This document shows positions 11,990 to 22,700 of a stretch of DNA of 64,000 bases, one piece after another. The position numbers and the translations under genes were made by a program. The number at the start of each line of letters is the position of its first letter. The first letter of the stretch is position 1. Under the pieces are notes generated by a model. That model had not been told where the DNA came from. It was given only the letters and a program-made list of their open reading frames with translations, and did not search any database. Origin of the DNA: Allodiplogaster sudhausi (Eukaryota; Nematoda; Chromadorea; Rhabditida; Diplogasteridae); assembly GCA_945643635.1 (NCBI GenBank), contig CALZFC010000027.1, positions 4,220,501 to 4,284,500 of the forward strand, in the 5' to 3' direction.

Positions 11990-12150
11990 GTGATTTTGCA
12001 AAATGCGACTGTTGATGATTGAATTTGGGTGCATCAGATTATATGGACCGTGAAATACGATGACATAAACGGCGCAGTAAATGTCTTAAGAATACTAAAA
12101 TATTTGAACTTTAAAAAAACATACTTTAATTTTCTTTGCTAGTTCCTAGC

Positions 12151-12267
12151 ATGGAGTTCTGTACAATGCCGTCTGACTCGTTTGCTGCATTCTCCGATCG
12201 TTGGCTTCTGCGGATTCAGTATCCCCCTTTCCGTCGTCTGGTCTCCGTGCCTTTTCTATTTGAATAA
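12151..12267 (+). other. Short open frame, copy A (38 codons)
   Basis: Starts with ATG straight after a TTCCTAGC acceptor-like site and ends TAA. It contains PSDSFAAFSDRWLLRIQY and then PPFRRLVSVPFLFE. The frame is also open in the duplicate at 13,122-13,238, with several amino-acid changes. It could be a further downstream exon or a small peptide gene; duplication alone could also explain the shared openness. Confidence 0.3.
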
Positions 12268-12547
12268 GTCAGGTATGCTTTGATTTTCTATGGCGTCCAC
12301 GTGTACCTTTGCAAGCAATTACACTGTACGTTTCTTGCCAGAACGGATCATTAAAATAAGGTTTGGTATATAACAGCGGACATTGATATGAACCACGATT
12401 TAGATTCATTTCTCACTTGAAAAAAAATGATATCTTCTGAAGGAGCAAGAATCTTGCATAACATAACTTCATTGTACATTACTCCATCTCTTTTAAAAAC
12501 TTTATACTACAACCGTTTTTCTTAGCAAAGCAATAAATTTTGTTCAG

Positions 12548-12802
12548 CAAGAACCCGAGGACGAAGAGGCGGTGGCGGTTGAGGAGGCCATTAAGGGACT
12601 TGTGGACGATTCGGAGGTCGCTGCTGCATTCGCAGCGGCAGATGTCCTCGGAGCGTCGTTAGAGACTAGCCGGGCTCCATTCTCCGGCCCGGCCGCAACC
12701 CGCTCCACATTCTCCGGCCCGGCCGCGCCTCGCTCCACATTCTCCGGAACGGCTCTCCGGTCCACTCATAGTGGTCGGCGGCAAGATGTGTTGTGCGCAT
12801 AA
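12548..12802 (+). CDS. Second copy of the EGL-9 terminal exon (possible alternative C-terminus)
   Basis: After a TTTTGTTCAG acceptor, 84 codons plus TAA read in frame with EGL-9. The start matches the first terminal exon (acidic, then VDDSEVAAAFAAADVLGAS), but the tail differs: three units of a 10-residue repeat (STFSGPAAPR type) encoded by a 30-bp tandem repeat, then a basic end (SGRRQDVLCA). In unit A a frame difference brings an earlier stop. Splicing from exon 11,099-11,213 to this exon is phase-compatible, so it could give a longer isoform. It may equally be an unused duplicate. Confidence 0.5.
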   Translation, partial: QEPEDEEAVAVEEAIKGLVDDSEVAAAFAAADVLGASLETSRAPFSGPAATRSTFSGPAAPRSTFSGTALRSTHSGRRQDVLCA

Positions 12803-13121
12803 CCTAAAAGTCGACCGCCCCGACCAATGATCGATCAGTCATCCTCCTGGTGAAAAAATCGATAAATCGAGCGGAATCAAGATGTAATTGAATATATCTG
12901 TTATTTAAAACATGAATTTATTGCGCGATGTAAACAATGATTAATGACGAATAAAGTAATTTGTGCAAAATGCGACTGTTAACGATTGAATTTTGGTGCA
13001 TCAGGTTATATGAACCGTGAAATACATGATGACATAAGTGGTACAGTTACATATATGTCTTAAGAACACTAAAAATAATTGTAAAGAAGCTTACGTTTGT
13101 TTTTGTTTCCTAGTAACTAGC

Positions 13122-13238
13122 ATGGAGTACTCTACAATGCCGCCTGATTCGTTTGCTGCATTCTCCGATAGTTCTCTTCTGCGGATTCAGTATCTCCCTT
13201 TCCGCCGTCTGCACTCCGTGCCTTTTCTATTTGAATAA
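13122..13238 (+). other. Short open frame, copy B (38 codons)
   Basis: Duplicate of the frame at 12,151-12,267. It is the same length, begins ATGGAGT after an AACTAGC site, and ends at the same TAA. Differences between the copies do not break the frame. No known motif was recognised. Confidence 0.3.
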
Positions 13239-13439
13239 GTCAGGTATGCTTTGATTTTCTATGGCGTCCACGTGTACCTTTGCAAGCAATTACACTGTAC
13301 GTTTCTTGCCAGAACGGATCATCAAAATAAGGTTTTATATATTGTTCGAAATCATGTGAGCATTTCACTTTTCTTTCCTCCTTATATACATAACCCGCGT
13401 TCTCCGATAATTGTTTCCATTGTGAAGAGACGCTTGGTT

Positions 13440-13570
13440 TCTTTTATTAACTTCCACTGGAAGCGCCACAAGCCCCATTGTCGGCCACAGCAGGCAGGCA
13501 GCACTGCTCAGCCGTCACTCAATACTCGCGCCACCTCGGAAGACGACAGCAGCAGTGACATGTTAAAGGA
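13440..13570 (+). pseudogene. MYND-finger-like tail, possible EGL-9-type 5' fragment
   Basis: One frame reads INFHWKRHKPHCRPQQ followed by a Ser/Thr/Gln-rich stretch ending TSEDDSSSDM. The W-K-x-H-K-x-x-C order is that of the end of a MYND zinc finger, which nematode EGL-9 carries at its N-terminus. The first half of a finger (paired CxxC with YCS) was not found in frame; CFHC occurs about 60 bases earlier in another frame. It could be a decayed paralogue start lying downstream of EGL-9, or a chance match. Confidence 0.3.
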
Positions 13571-13577
13571 GAGAGAT

Positions 13578-13614
<37 letters not shown>

Positions 13615-13811
13615 CTGAGAGACTGAGAGGGAGGTGAGAGAGACGAGAGAGTGAGAAAGAGGAGAAATAGAGAAACTGATAGGGGAGATAGAGGGAGGGA
13701 GAGAGGAAGACAGAGAGAGAGAAAGAGAGAGAAAGAGAGAGAAGAGAGAGCGGAAGAGAGAGATGTGGGTGAGAGAGAAGGGAGTGCGAGAAGAGGGGCA
13801 GTTAAAAAATT

Positions 13812-14565
13812 TTTGCACTTCCGACAAAATCGTCACCATTCAACTAGATCCAGATCCAATTGTTGAACGCATGCTACTTGCAATGCTCTCTCGACTGAAT
13901 CTATCCAATTCATAAAATATTCATCTTTTTTACCCGAAGATTTGTGTGCAATGTATTTCCAAATGGTGTGCAAATAATTCAGAAAAATGTAATATGGAAT
14001 ATTTTCGTTGCCTGTACAAGCTGCAAATCGCGTGGATCTTAAGGATGCAACCAATGCATCTGATGCATCCATGACCCCTGGATGTTGGGTGGTATTGTAG
14101 CGGGGCGTGCTCAGCCCGGTCCGCCGTCCAGGTTCGCCAGATTCTGTAAATATTTGATAGTATTTTAATGGGAGAGTGAACTTCAATTTTGATACCCTGA
14201 TACGTGATCAAAACCAAGCAAGGAGTGAAAACGAGTGGGAAAATAGGCAATCTCTGACCCTCGTGCCCAATTATCACACATTTTCCCCAAGGAATGAGAC
14301 ATATGTACATACAGAAGTCAGAGAAATGCGCGATAATGAAAGAGATTGATTAGAGACACATGCGTTTCAAATTTGAAATTTTGCCGCAAGAAAACTTGAC
14401 TCCATCCTAAAAAAAGAGGTAGTGAGAAAAAATAGAGGGCGAGAAGAGGGTTGCTAAAAAAAATATGAAAGATGAAGCATTTCACGCACTTCGGATAAAA
14501 TCGTCACCCATTTAGCTTGCCCGAATCCAATGGTTTTTGTCGTGCTACGTGTGCCGCTCTAGAGT
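13812..14565 (+). repeat. Direct repeat of an exon-like segment
   Basis: The block at about 13,812-13,900 (GCACTTCCGACAAAATCGTC and onward) recurs at about 14,486-14,560 with changes. In the first copy one frame reads KIVTIQLDPDPIVERMLLAM and continues to a stop at about 13,916; the second copy is broken early. The D-P-x-x-x-x-LL-x-x-L spacing resembles the region after the MYND finger in EGL-9, but this is a weak likeness. Confidence 0.4.
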
Positions 14566-14822
14566 TGTAAGAGAGCGAGGGAACAAGAGAGCAAGAGATG
14601 CGCAGGACCCGGAGGGCCGACCCAACGCAGGAGCTCAACGAACTGTTCAACAAGTTTTCGCCGCCTGTAACGCTGGCGCTCGCACCGCGTTTGTTTCGGT
14701 AAGCTAGAAAGATTCTACAGAATGAGGGAGAGAGAGAGAGAGCGGAAGAGAGGGTGAGAGAGATGATCTCTCTTTCTCTCTTTCTTCCTCTCTCTCTCTC
14801 TATCTCTCTCTCTTTCTTTCTT

Positions 14823-14857
<35 letters not shown>

Positions 14858-15990
14858 ATCTCTTCTCTTTTGCTCTCGATGATTCTTCTAATTTATTCGA
14901 TAGCCATCTCCGCATCCACTCTCGTTCACCTTGATGGCAGCACAATTCTCATTCAGTGCTATCCATTCGTGCTCGTTCCCACCTTCACTTGCTATTTGCC
15001 GTTCCGTTGTCTCCACACCGATAGACCCATGAGAAGTCTGTGGGAGTTCGCCCGGCGGCCTGTGAAAAAGGCATGACGTTAATACTATTTCGAATTTATT
15101 TATTTTTGTTTATTCATTTTAAATAAGACCGAATACTATGAATACACATTATGAGAAGACTCTCCAGGAGGTCAACCATAATAGGTATGTACTTAGTCGA
15201 CATCCATTTAATTGTAGTTACTACCTCCTTCTGTTATTGGTTAAAGTAACAAGAAGTTCAATTTTGAATACTCTTTCTTTTGACTGAATTTTGAGAGAGC
15301 CAGTGGTTAAAACATTTTAGGGGATAGGTTGTGTTTTTGTTTCTTTAACATTCTCATTTCACTTACAATTGGTTGCCATTTTTTTGATAAAAGGATGTCT
15401 TTTATATTCATCCTTTATTTAGCATCTTCCATTTAGATCAGACGCTCTCTTCTTCATCCCGCAACAAAAAGAAGTCGCTTACCATTTGCTTTATGCCTCT
15501 TTTTCGTCCTCATTTTCTGCCCGATCCCTCTGCTAATGCTGACTGAGAAGGCAAGAGCACATATTTGTATATTCTTCTAGCTTTAAATTTTTTATTTAGC
15601 TGCATCGATTGAGAGGAGGTAACAAACGCATAATTTCTTGTGAAAAAAAAGCCAAAGAAATATATAAATGAGACGATCTCTTAGAAATGTAAGAGGGCAA
15701 GGATTTCTCAAACATATTATTTTGCGTCTTTATTTTACACTCGCTCGAATAGTTGTGGTGTCGGGGTGTATTGTAGACATAATTGAGAAATAATTGTTTA
15801 AAACTATATTTTTGGGAAGGCTATTAGGAAGGCTTTTATGTAGCAAAAAAACCAAGGAAAATGTTTCTGTTCCCTATTACGCGCTAGTAGAGATTTTCGA
15901 AAAGAAACTATGAATGAACAACAAGTGAACAGTTAGAAGTATTACAAATCACCACCAAAACTAAAATAAAACGAAAATTTACAGAATTTG
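14560..15990. repeat. Right arm of the large inverted repeat
   Basis: Reverse-complement counterpart of 4130-5170 with the same block order. It contains + strand open stretches at 14,597-14,703 (including DPTQELNELFNKFSPP) and 14,875-15,073, but these overlap segments whose sister copy is readable on the other strand, so direction of coding is uncertain. A long CT/GA tract at 14,720-14,870 has expanded inside this arm. The arm ends about 165 bp before the DUF288 fragment. Confidence 0.75.
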
Positions 15991-16154
15991 CTAGATTGGG
16001 AGACAATTTCCGTAGCAGGAAACCTAAGCAACCTTTCATGGAGCAGTGATAGCAGCAAGTTAGCCAAATTCTCACTTGTTGTTTGTCCTTCATATCCTTT
16101 TTCGTGGTAAACCCGCCGTCTATCGGGTGCAAGCGTGCAGCACAAGAACTTTAA

Positions 16155-16530
16155 ATGTTCAGTTTTCGACTAACCGGGAATAAAACCAACAAGTGGATTG
16201 TCGTTACGTCACTTCAGTATCCCACAGAGGATGTGAAGGTGCCTTGGATATATTTGTCAATGTAATGATCTCATTGAAATACTTTTATAGTTTCTTTATA
16301 TAATCTTTTTAATTATTTTATTAATATTCCTAGATTTGTTGAAAAAATATTTTCTTCTTAAAAATAATGTATTAGTTCTCCCGCAGCGTCTAGCCTCGCT
16401 GCCCGAGTGGACGGTGGTCGTGGTTGGTGACGAAAAGACGCCGAGTGATTGGAAGCTGGACGACGTTCACTTTCTCTCCGTCGCCGACCAGGACAGACTC
16501 GGACTCGACAGCGTGCGTGCGCTGCCGCTG
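16155..16530 (+). pseudogene. DUF288 / STELLO-like gene, 5' fragment
   Basis: Exon one (16,155-16,238) starts at an ATG and reads into KWIVVTSLQYPTEDVK; exon two (16,387-16,530), after a CCGCAG acceptor, reads RLASLPEWTVVVVGDEKTPS and later DVHFLSVADQDRLGL. This is the typical start of the DUF288 family (K-W-I-V-V-T-S, then V-V-V-G-D-x-K-T-P). A good donor (GTGAGC) follows at 16,531. No continuation of the family was found in the next 3 kb, where spacer and gag sequence lie instead. I call it a truncated copy. It is complementary to the C-terminal piece at 541-2381. Confidence 0.75.
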
Positions 16531-16539
16531 GTGAGCTAA

Positions 16540-17660
16540 TACATATGTAATTTAAACAAAAATTTAATAAAAACAATTTGTTTGGCGCACGCATAGTGTT
16601 AAAAATTTTATTAAATGTTATTGATGGTTTATCAGAAGGGCCGATAAGTTAATAATATAATAGCCTCCAAAAATGTTAATGAATACCATGTTTCTTCATT
16701 GACGCGCGCTGTGCGCGTTTCCGCCCTTGATCATCTCGTATCGATCGATAAAGGGCTTGACTCGCTGACTCGGTTGTTTCCAATTCACGATGACATGTAG
16801 TTTAACTCGTCGAAGAACAAGAGCAGATTTATTACTTCCAAATGATCCTTGATACCAGTCCAGCAATTAATCTCTATACGTCAAAGTAGAGCAACTAGAG
16901 TCTATAATCTATACTAAGACCTGAAGCTGCAAAGGAGGAGGAGGATATGGATTGAAATAAAGAAAGGAAATAAGTTAAATAAATAGAAAACCTGAAATGA
17001 GGAATGGAAAGAAAACAAAGAATGGAAGAAGGAGAGGAAAGGGTTTTACCGGGGTGGCCTTGCGCCAAAGAAGAGAATGGGGTGTGTGTAGAAGAGGAAG
17101 AGAAGAGAGATGACGGAGAGAGGGACGAGGAGCAGTGACTGGTTAGCCCTGCGTGCGCTTACTCCTGAGGCTCTTCCCTTAAAATGACGGTCACAAACGT
17201 CCGAGGTGGCGGGAAGCCAAGAGATGCGCGGAGAGAAAGGGTAAGAGGAAGATGACGAAAGAGTAGAGAGAAAGAGGGGAATGAGACCGATAAAAAGGGA
17301 ATCAGGGAGATTCGCCTGATTGGAGACTTGAGAAGGAAGAGACCGGCATGAGGGAATAATATGAGGATAAATAACATTAAAGGCAAATTAACATGACACG
17401 CAACAAGAAATAAATAAGAGAGAAATGGAGGAGTGAAGAAGTGGACGAATTGAGATGACAAAACGAATCTTCTAGCTGCATGGAAATATATTAAGAAACG
17501 TCTGCATCTGAGTGAAAGGCAGAAATTTAAATACACCATGGAGCGCAATTGCGCAGCAAAACACATAGTCATTCGCGTTGGAGCGAACACTGGGGCCGAG
17601 AAGAAAAAATAAAGGAAACATCAAAAGAAAAGAAATGGAATTGGGGAAAGGGATGTGCAT
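16540..17660. other. Spacer without supported gene
   Basis: AT-rich then purine-rich sequence (GGAAAGAAA-type, 16,920-17,300). The minus-strand frame at 17,159-17,590 is Phe/Leu/Ser-rich because it translates the pyrimidine-rich complement; no motif is visible. It may be the untranslated or long-terminal part of the retroelement whose gag fragment follows, but no terminal repeat was identified. Confidence 0.4.
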
Positions 17661-17669
17661 GTCGATCAC

Positions 17670-17909
17670 TCACTGGCCTCGGGAGTGACAAAGGGACGGG
17701 TGGTGTGCCTCCTTTTTACAGAACAAGCATCGCGAGCTGGAGGGAGCGGTGCACTTGTGGAGGTCTTCGAAGCCGATAGGAAGGAGACAGTTGTGACACA
17801 GCTCCACATGCGCATCGTCCTTGTTCCTGTCTCCGACAGTCAGAGAACATGAGGCCGGAAGGTGTGCTCCCTCGCAGAACGGACAAAATTTCTTTTCAGG
17901 ATCTTGCAC
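17670..17909 (-). mobile_element. BEL/Pao-like retrotransposon gag zinc-knuckle fragment
   Basis: An 79-codon minus-strand frame reads CPFCEGAHLPASC, then LCHNCLLPIGFEDLHKC, then CLFCKKEAHHPSLC. Repeated C-x2-C-x3-H-x4-C knuckles with an intervening L-C-x2-C-L are characteristic of gag proteins of BEL/Pao elements in nematodes. Protease, reverse transcriptase and integrase motifs were not found nearby, so this is a remnant. Its upstream edge overlaps the acceptor of a stray OAC terminal exon, suggesting the element or its debris joined there. Confidence 0.7.
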
Positions 17910-17956
17910 GAGAGAATGCTGAGAAGCTCAACAGTTTAATTCCAAACAGCAACTAG
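17900..17956 (+). pseudogene. Orphan terminal exon of an OAC-type acyltransferase
   Basis: After TTTCTTTTCAG, 18 codons plus TAG read DLARENAEKLNSLIPNSN. The last exon of the intact OAC gene (23,561-23,617) has the same length, acceptor and pattern (ELARQNTERINSLVPRCD). No other OAC exon lies immediately upstream, where gag sequence is found instead. It is therefore the leftover 3' end of a paralogue that once stood here in the same orientation. Confidence 0.8.
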
Positions 17957-18540
17957 ATCAACAAAGACCTAGTATAGAAATAGTGGCCAAAGTTATAAAT
18001 TTTTGTGCATTTGCGTCGCACTTATTCTATTAGTTCTCCAAGAGTCTTTATCACCTTATATGTAAGTAAGTAAATTCCTTACCTTAGTTCGATAACTCTA
18101 AAAACTTTTATCACTGCCATCTGTTAATCTATTCTTCAATTAAAGCCTCGAAGCGATTTAAAGATAGAGCGCAGACGAGATCGCCTTTCAGTAGCATTAT
18201 GACATTACTGTTTATCACTAACATCAGATTCAACATCATAAAAATATTTGCTATTTGAGGAAAAATCATTTAAATATGTGTGCGTCTGACAAAGCTGATG
18301 GTGAATTCCACGTTAGTCGCCGCCGTCGACACGTTGTGGTTCATGTAGAGTGCTAACTCATCAACAATGGAATTCGGGGAGGAGATAGGCCGAGTGCTGC
18401 TCGTAAACCATCAACAGCAGCGCTTCTTGGACAAGCGTTGAAGATAACTCGTGCCGACGGCAGAGGAGAAGATCGGGATGGTCTAAATTGCAACTAAAAA
18501 AGGAATTGGAATAGAAACGATACGAACTATTCGAAGATCT

Positions 18541-18960
18541 CTAGACTGTATCTAGCCGTTTAGAGACAGAGCAATACATATATTCAGGAGCAGTGGTCAG
18601 GATCAGAGGTTTCAATTGGCCACAAGATTTATTGGCCAGCCCGCCCTTTCGGGCCCTCGGTCGGCCCGGCCTGCAGTCAAGAAATTGAAACGTAAGGATA
18701 AAAGGATATACGTTACTTTGCATAAACTGAACAAATGTGTTAATTTGTTCGCTGAGAAGAGGCGGGTCTTCTCGATTATAGTGAAGCGGTGGCGCGGGCG
18801 CCAGAGCAGTTGACCATATTGAAGCCGGCGGGGGCAGCTCATGGAAAGGATCGCGAAGCATTGAAGATTCCAAAGTGCACTTGCCATTGAGCTCCGCCAG
18901 GCCTCTTTGTACCTCGGCCTGGGAGGGGGCAAGAAACTGCTCAAATCCAGAGGAATTATC
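18541..18960 (-). mobile_element. Minus-strand open frame, possible gag-derived
   Basis: Starting near 18,960 the minus strand reads QFLAPSQAEVQRGLAELNG, then LRDPFHELPPPASIWSTALA, continuing to a stop at 18,541. Composition is that of a real protein. Its position and strand, upstream of the gag knuckles at 17.67-17.91 kb, make a gag N-terminal region plausible, but about 600 bp of non-coding sequence separates them and no family motif proves it. Confidence 0.35.
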
Positions 18961-19017
18961 TCAATAAATATGTATAATAAGATATGTATGCAAGATTAGG
19001 CTTCCAAGTTGAATGAC

Positions 19018-19107
19018 CTCTCCTTCGGATCCAATGAGACAGAAAATCTCTCCTTCATATCCAATGAGACAGAAAATCTCTCCTTCGGATCCAATGAGAC
19101 AAAAAGT
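19018..19107. repeat. 30-bp tandem repeat, three copies
   Basis: The unit TCCTTCGGATCCAATGAGAC plus ten bases starts at 19,021, 19,051 and 19,081, an exact 30-bp period. It lies in the spacer before the OAC gene. The open frame across it is short and has no other support. Confidence 0.95.
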
Positions 19108-19720
19108 ATATTTCGTTCCTTCATGGGTTCAACGAACCATTAAATTCTTCGCGGAGATGGGAGGCAAAGATTTCCTCGCTCTGGCCGTGTGTCAAGATGC
19201 ATTTCGCAATGTACAAATTTAAATCATCCAAAGGATATCTGCTAAAGAAGATATATGGACTGAATTAGTGTATTATTGATTTAATTACATATCATCACTT
19301 TCGCTTCTCATTCCCCCCTGGCGATGATTGGATGAGTCTGGTAAGCCGAAGATCATGTGTGATACTGTTGAAGAATGCAAATTTCTGATCGCAATCGCTT
19401 TTAGCATGGAACAAAAGTGTAGAGAGAAAAGTAAATGTCAGGGCAAGGAAATCTGCGCCTTCCATCTTCGCGCAGATTTGCCTAGATCGAATTGTTTCAT
19501 TCATGTGGAAAAAAATATATATGTACTCTTGTCTCATTTTGGCTCCATATACTCGCTCTTGGCTGTAATACAAAGTGGCCATTTTTATGGCCTTCCAACT
19601 CGATTCTTTTTCAAATTCCCGGTATCATCTCCTGCCGAATAACCATTCATGTTGAAACGTATTGTATTGTTCAATAGGATATATTAAAAACTGAACTCAT
19701 TTTGAGGTATTTCAGTAATC

Positions 19721-22700
19721 GTGTTAAGCAACTTCCAGGCCCTCCTGATAGATGTGCTGGATTCGACGAAGAAAGGAAAACGAACAATCGTCCAACCAAT
19801 GATCGACCAACCAAGGAATCACAAACTTGGATTCGATCCAGAGAAGCAGAGTGGAAGTCATTTTGAAGATGCAGAGAGGCCCCTTCTTCCGCAGCAATCT
19901 TCCAAGGGTTTTGCGTGCCAAACTGGTTCACAGCGGAGCGATGTTCAAGTTCGTTTCAGTTAAATCACTCTAATTGATCTTCCTCATTAATTCATTTTAA
20001 TTTTTGATTTTCTTTGTAAATCACCTAATCTTTAGAAATAACCATATTTTCTGTCAGGGTCTAAGAGGCGTAGCAATTTCCGCCGTCCTCCTCTTCCACT
20101 TCTATCCCGAGTTCTTTCCAAATGGCTTCTTAGGAGTCGATATGTTAGCTACATACTTCGGCTCTTTTTAGAAACCGGCCTGTATACAGAAATTACTAGT
20201 TGACAATTCAAAATCTATATCTGAACGAAAAAATGCCTGGAAATTAAATGTATCTTTTTGATTGCCAATTATAATTTTGTTTGCATTCAGTTTCTTCGTG
20301 ATCTCTGGCTTCCTAATCGTCCGCATTTTCGGCCGTGCTCTGGAAATAGCCGGTGGATTTCTGACGGCAGCCGTGGTGGCCGATTTCTACTTCAGACGTC
20401 TCCGACGCATTCTTCCGCTTCATCTTCTCTACTGCGCAGTGGCAATCGCCATCTTCAGTTGGCAAATCGATTCAGTTCTTCTGGACGGAGCCAAGGTCAG
20501 GTTCTTTCCTCTCTGTTCAGGGTGCGTACTTCAAAATCCTATCTCATACTTCATTTTTAAAGAAATGCATGCTTAGGAAGCAGCTCTGGCAGCCCTCGCA
20601 TTAGTTTCAAATATATTGGCCATCGTTCACAAATACGACTATTTCGAGGTGGTTTTCCATTACAAGAGGTTTGTGCGGCCGTATCACATTGTTTCTCTAT
20701 TTTACAGCATATTAACAAGGAAGACCTCTTCACTCATGTCTGGTCGCTCTCAGTCGAAGTCCAGTTTTATCTCCTTATTCCGCTTCTTTTCGGATTAAAG
20801 ATGAACTTCGGCAAATTTATGAATCCTCGAGTCTTCTTTATCATTGGTTCGGATAAAAAGCGTAGCGACGCAATATGTATTTTACGATTTAGTGTCTGCC
20901 ATCTCCATTGCCTTTTACATCTCCTCTTCAACCGTGGTCTCCTTCCATTTTGTTTTCTCTCGTCTCTGGCAATTCTTCGTTGTTGCCTGCATCGAGCAAA
21001 TAGAAGCAAAGGTCCGTGGACATAATCCAAGTATATATATATATATATATAAGTTCCTTAGAACAATGAGACAAAATTTCCGAATTGATCTGGAATTAAT
21101 ACAAAAAAGTGAATAAAAAACATCAAATTGCAGCATTTGATTTTTCCGGCGGAGGCCTACGCAGAGGCAGAAGCGGTTAATACGAATAGTTGTTTCCTTA
21201 GACAGCTAACTCTCCTCGTCTCCTCTCTTACCGTCCTCGTTCCTTTCATTCCGTTCGTGGCTGTCGATCCTCGCATCGCTCGAATCGGTGTCACCCTCTC
21301 CTCTGCCGTGCTCATTGCCTATGGAATGGAGCCATCGGTAGTGCGAGCGCTCTGTTGCATCACATGACTTCTTCTTTCAGATGCGCGCCCAAAGAAGCGT
21401 TTTGAATAGCCGAGTTCTGATTTGGCTGGGCGACATCTCCTTCTCTCTCTATCTCTTCCACTGGCCTCTCGCTGTTTACTTCGTAAACGAGAATGAATCA
21501 AGCTAGTTTGCATTCTTTTCAGTTAGAAAAGAAATGAGTTTTAAACTTCACGAGTTCAGGTCGACTTGTCTTGGTCCTCACAGCAATTGTAATCTCCACC
21601 ATTCTCAATCGTTTTTACGAAAACCGCTACCGCGAATGGAGCAAGAGAACAACGGGTAACTTTCATTTCTCAGATCATAGTTCTAAATTCGTAAAAGTTT
21701 TCTTAGATTACTTCAATTTGAAACTATTTCTTTTTAATAAAATCTATACACGTTGAGCACGAGCCTGTGCCAGTATGGTCTTTGTATGTCTTGGGCTCCT
21801 CATCGCTTCCTCAACATTCAATGACTATTTCCATCGCGCCTCTGAAGTGTCAATTGGTCAGAAATATCATTTGCTCATTCCTTTTGTGATGCTTTATATG
21901 CAGGAAAGAAAATGCTTGTAAGGCGGGGGCTGTTTAAAGGAATCAAAACTCAACCTTAAATTCTCGCTTTTTTATTTTACACAAGGGCAAATAGGCGGTC
22001 TTTTAGAGATACAATGGTCAGGAATATTCAAATGAATAACGGCTGACTTTTTACTCCTTTAAGCTCGTGCAATCAAGATAAATCGGGATGCATTCGAGCA
22101 CATGCAGGAGAATATGCTCCTGAAGGGATGCGAGTACAAGGGATGGAAGAATTGGACACAGCAACAGATGGAGGACGCGTGGATTGCAAAGCCGCTCGGC
22201 TATTGCGAAATGCCGGTTTGGGCGTCTTCATTTCATCAGGCTTTCTTCCCTTCTCTCAACACTCTTTTTGTTGATGAAACAAGATTACAAATCTTCAGAG
22301 AGGGGAAGGCAGGCTTCGATTGCTTGTTATTGGAAACAGCTACGCAATGAACCAGGCTGACCTCGTCTTCCACCACTTCAAGCCCTTCTTCAGTTTCTTC
22401 GCTGTTTACAGCCAATCAGGTTACGAGAATATTTTACTGTCTACTGAAAAGATTCCTTTTCAATGTCATTTTCACCCGTTTCTACAGCATGCGAGGTCTT
22501 GGCTGTCTTCAAGAACTTTGATGTGTGCGGAACAAAAGTGAATTTCACAGATGTAATTGATTTCGTACGACCGGACGTCATTTTCTTGATTACGAGGTGC
22601 GTCAGTGTCCATTACAAATCAGTCAATGAGAGAGTAGCCGCCAGTTTGATGAATATCATTAATGAATAACAACTAAGCTATAACACTTGAAAAAAAAACC

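Larger units (their letters stand above)
11458..13331. repeat. Tandem duplication of the EGL-9 3' end
   Basis: Unit A (11,458-12,360) and unit B (12,361-13,331) begin alike (GTTTGGTA) and keep the same order: intron, terminal EGL-9 exon, AATAAA-bearing 3' flank, a short open frame starting ATGGAGT, and a block beginning GTATGCTTTGATTTTC. Identity by eye is high but clearly below 100 percent, so it is a real, older duplication. Unit B is longer, partly from a 30-bp coding repeat in its exon. Confidence 0.9.

Noticed and set aside
13833..14310. Minus-strand frames reading like a protein (for example WKYIAHKSSGKKDEYFMNWI)
   Set aside because: They lie opposite a + strand segment with better exon features and a direct repeat. 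No acceptor-donor structure or motif supports them, though a short exon cannot be excluded.
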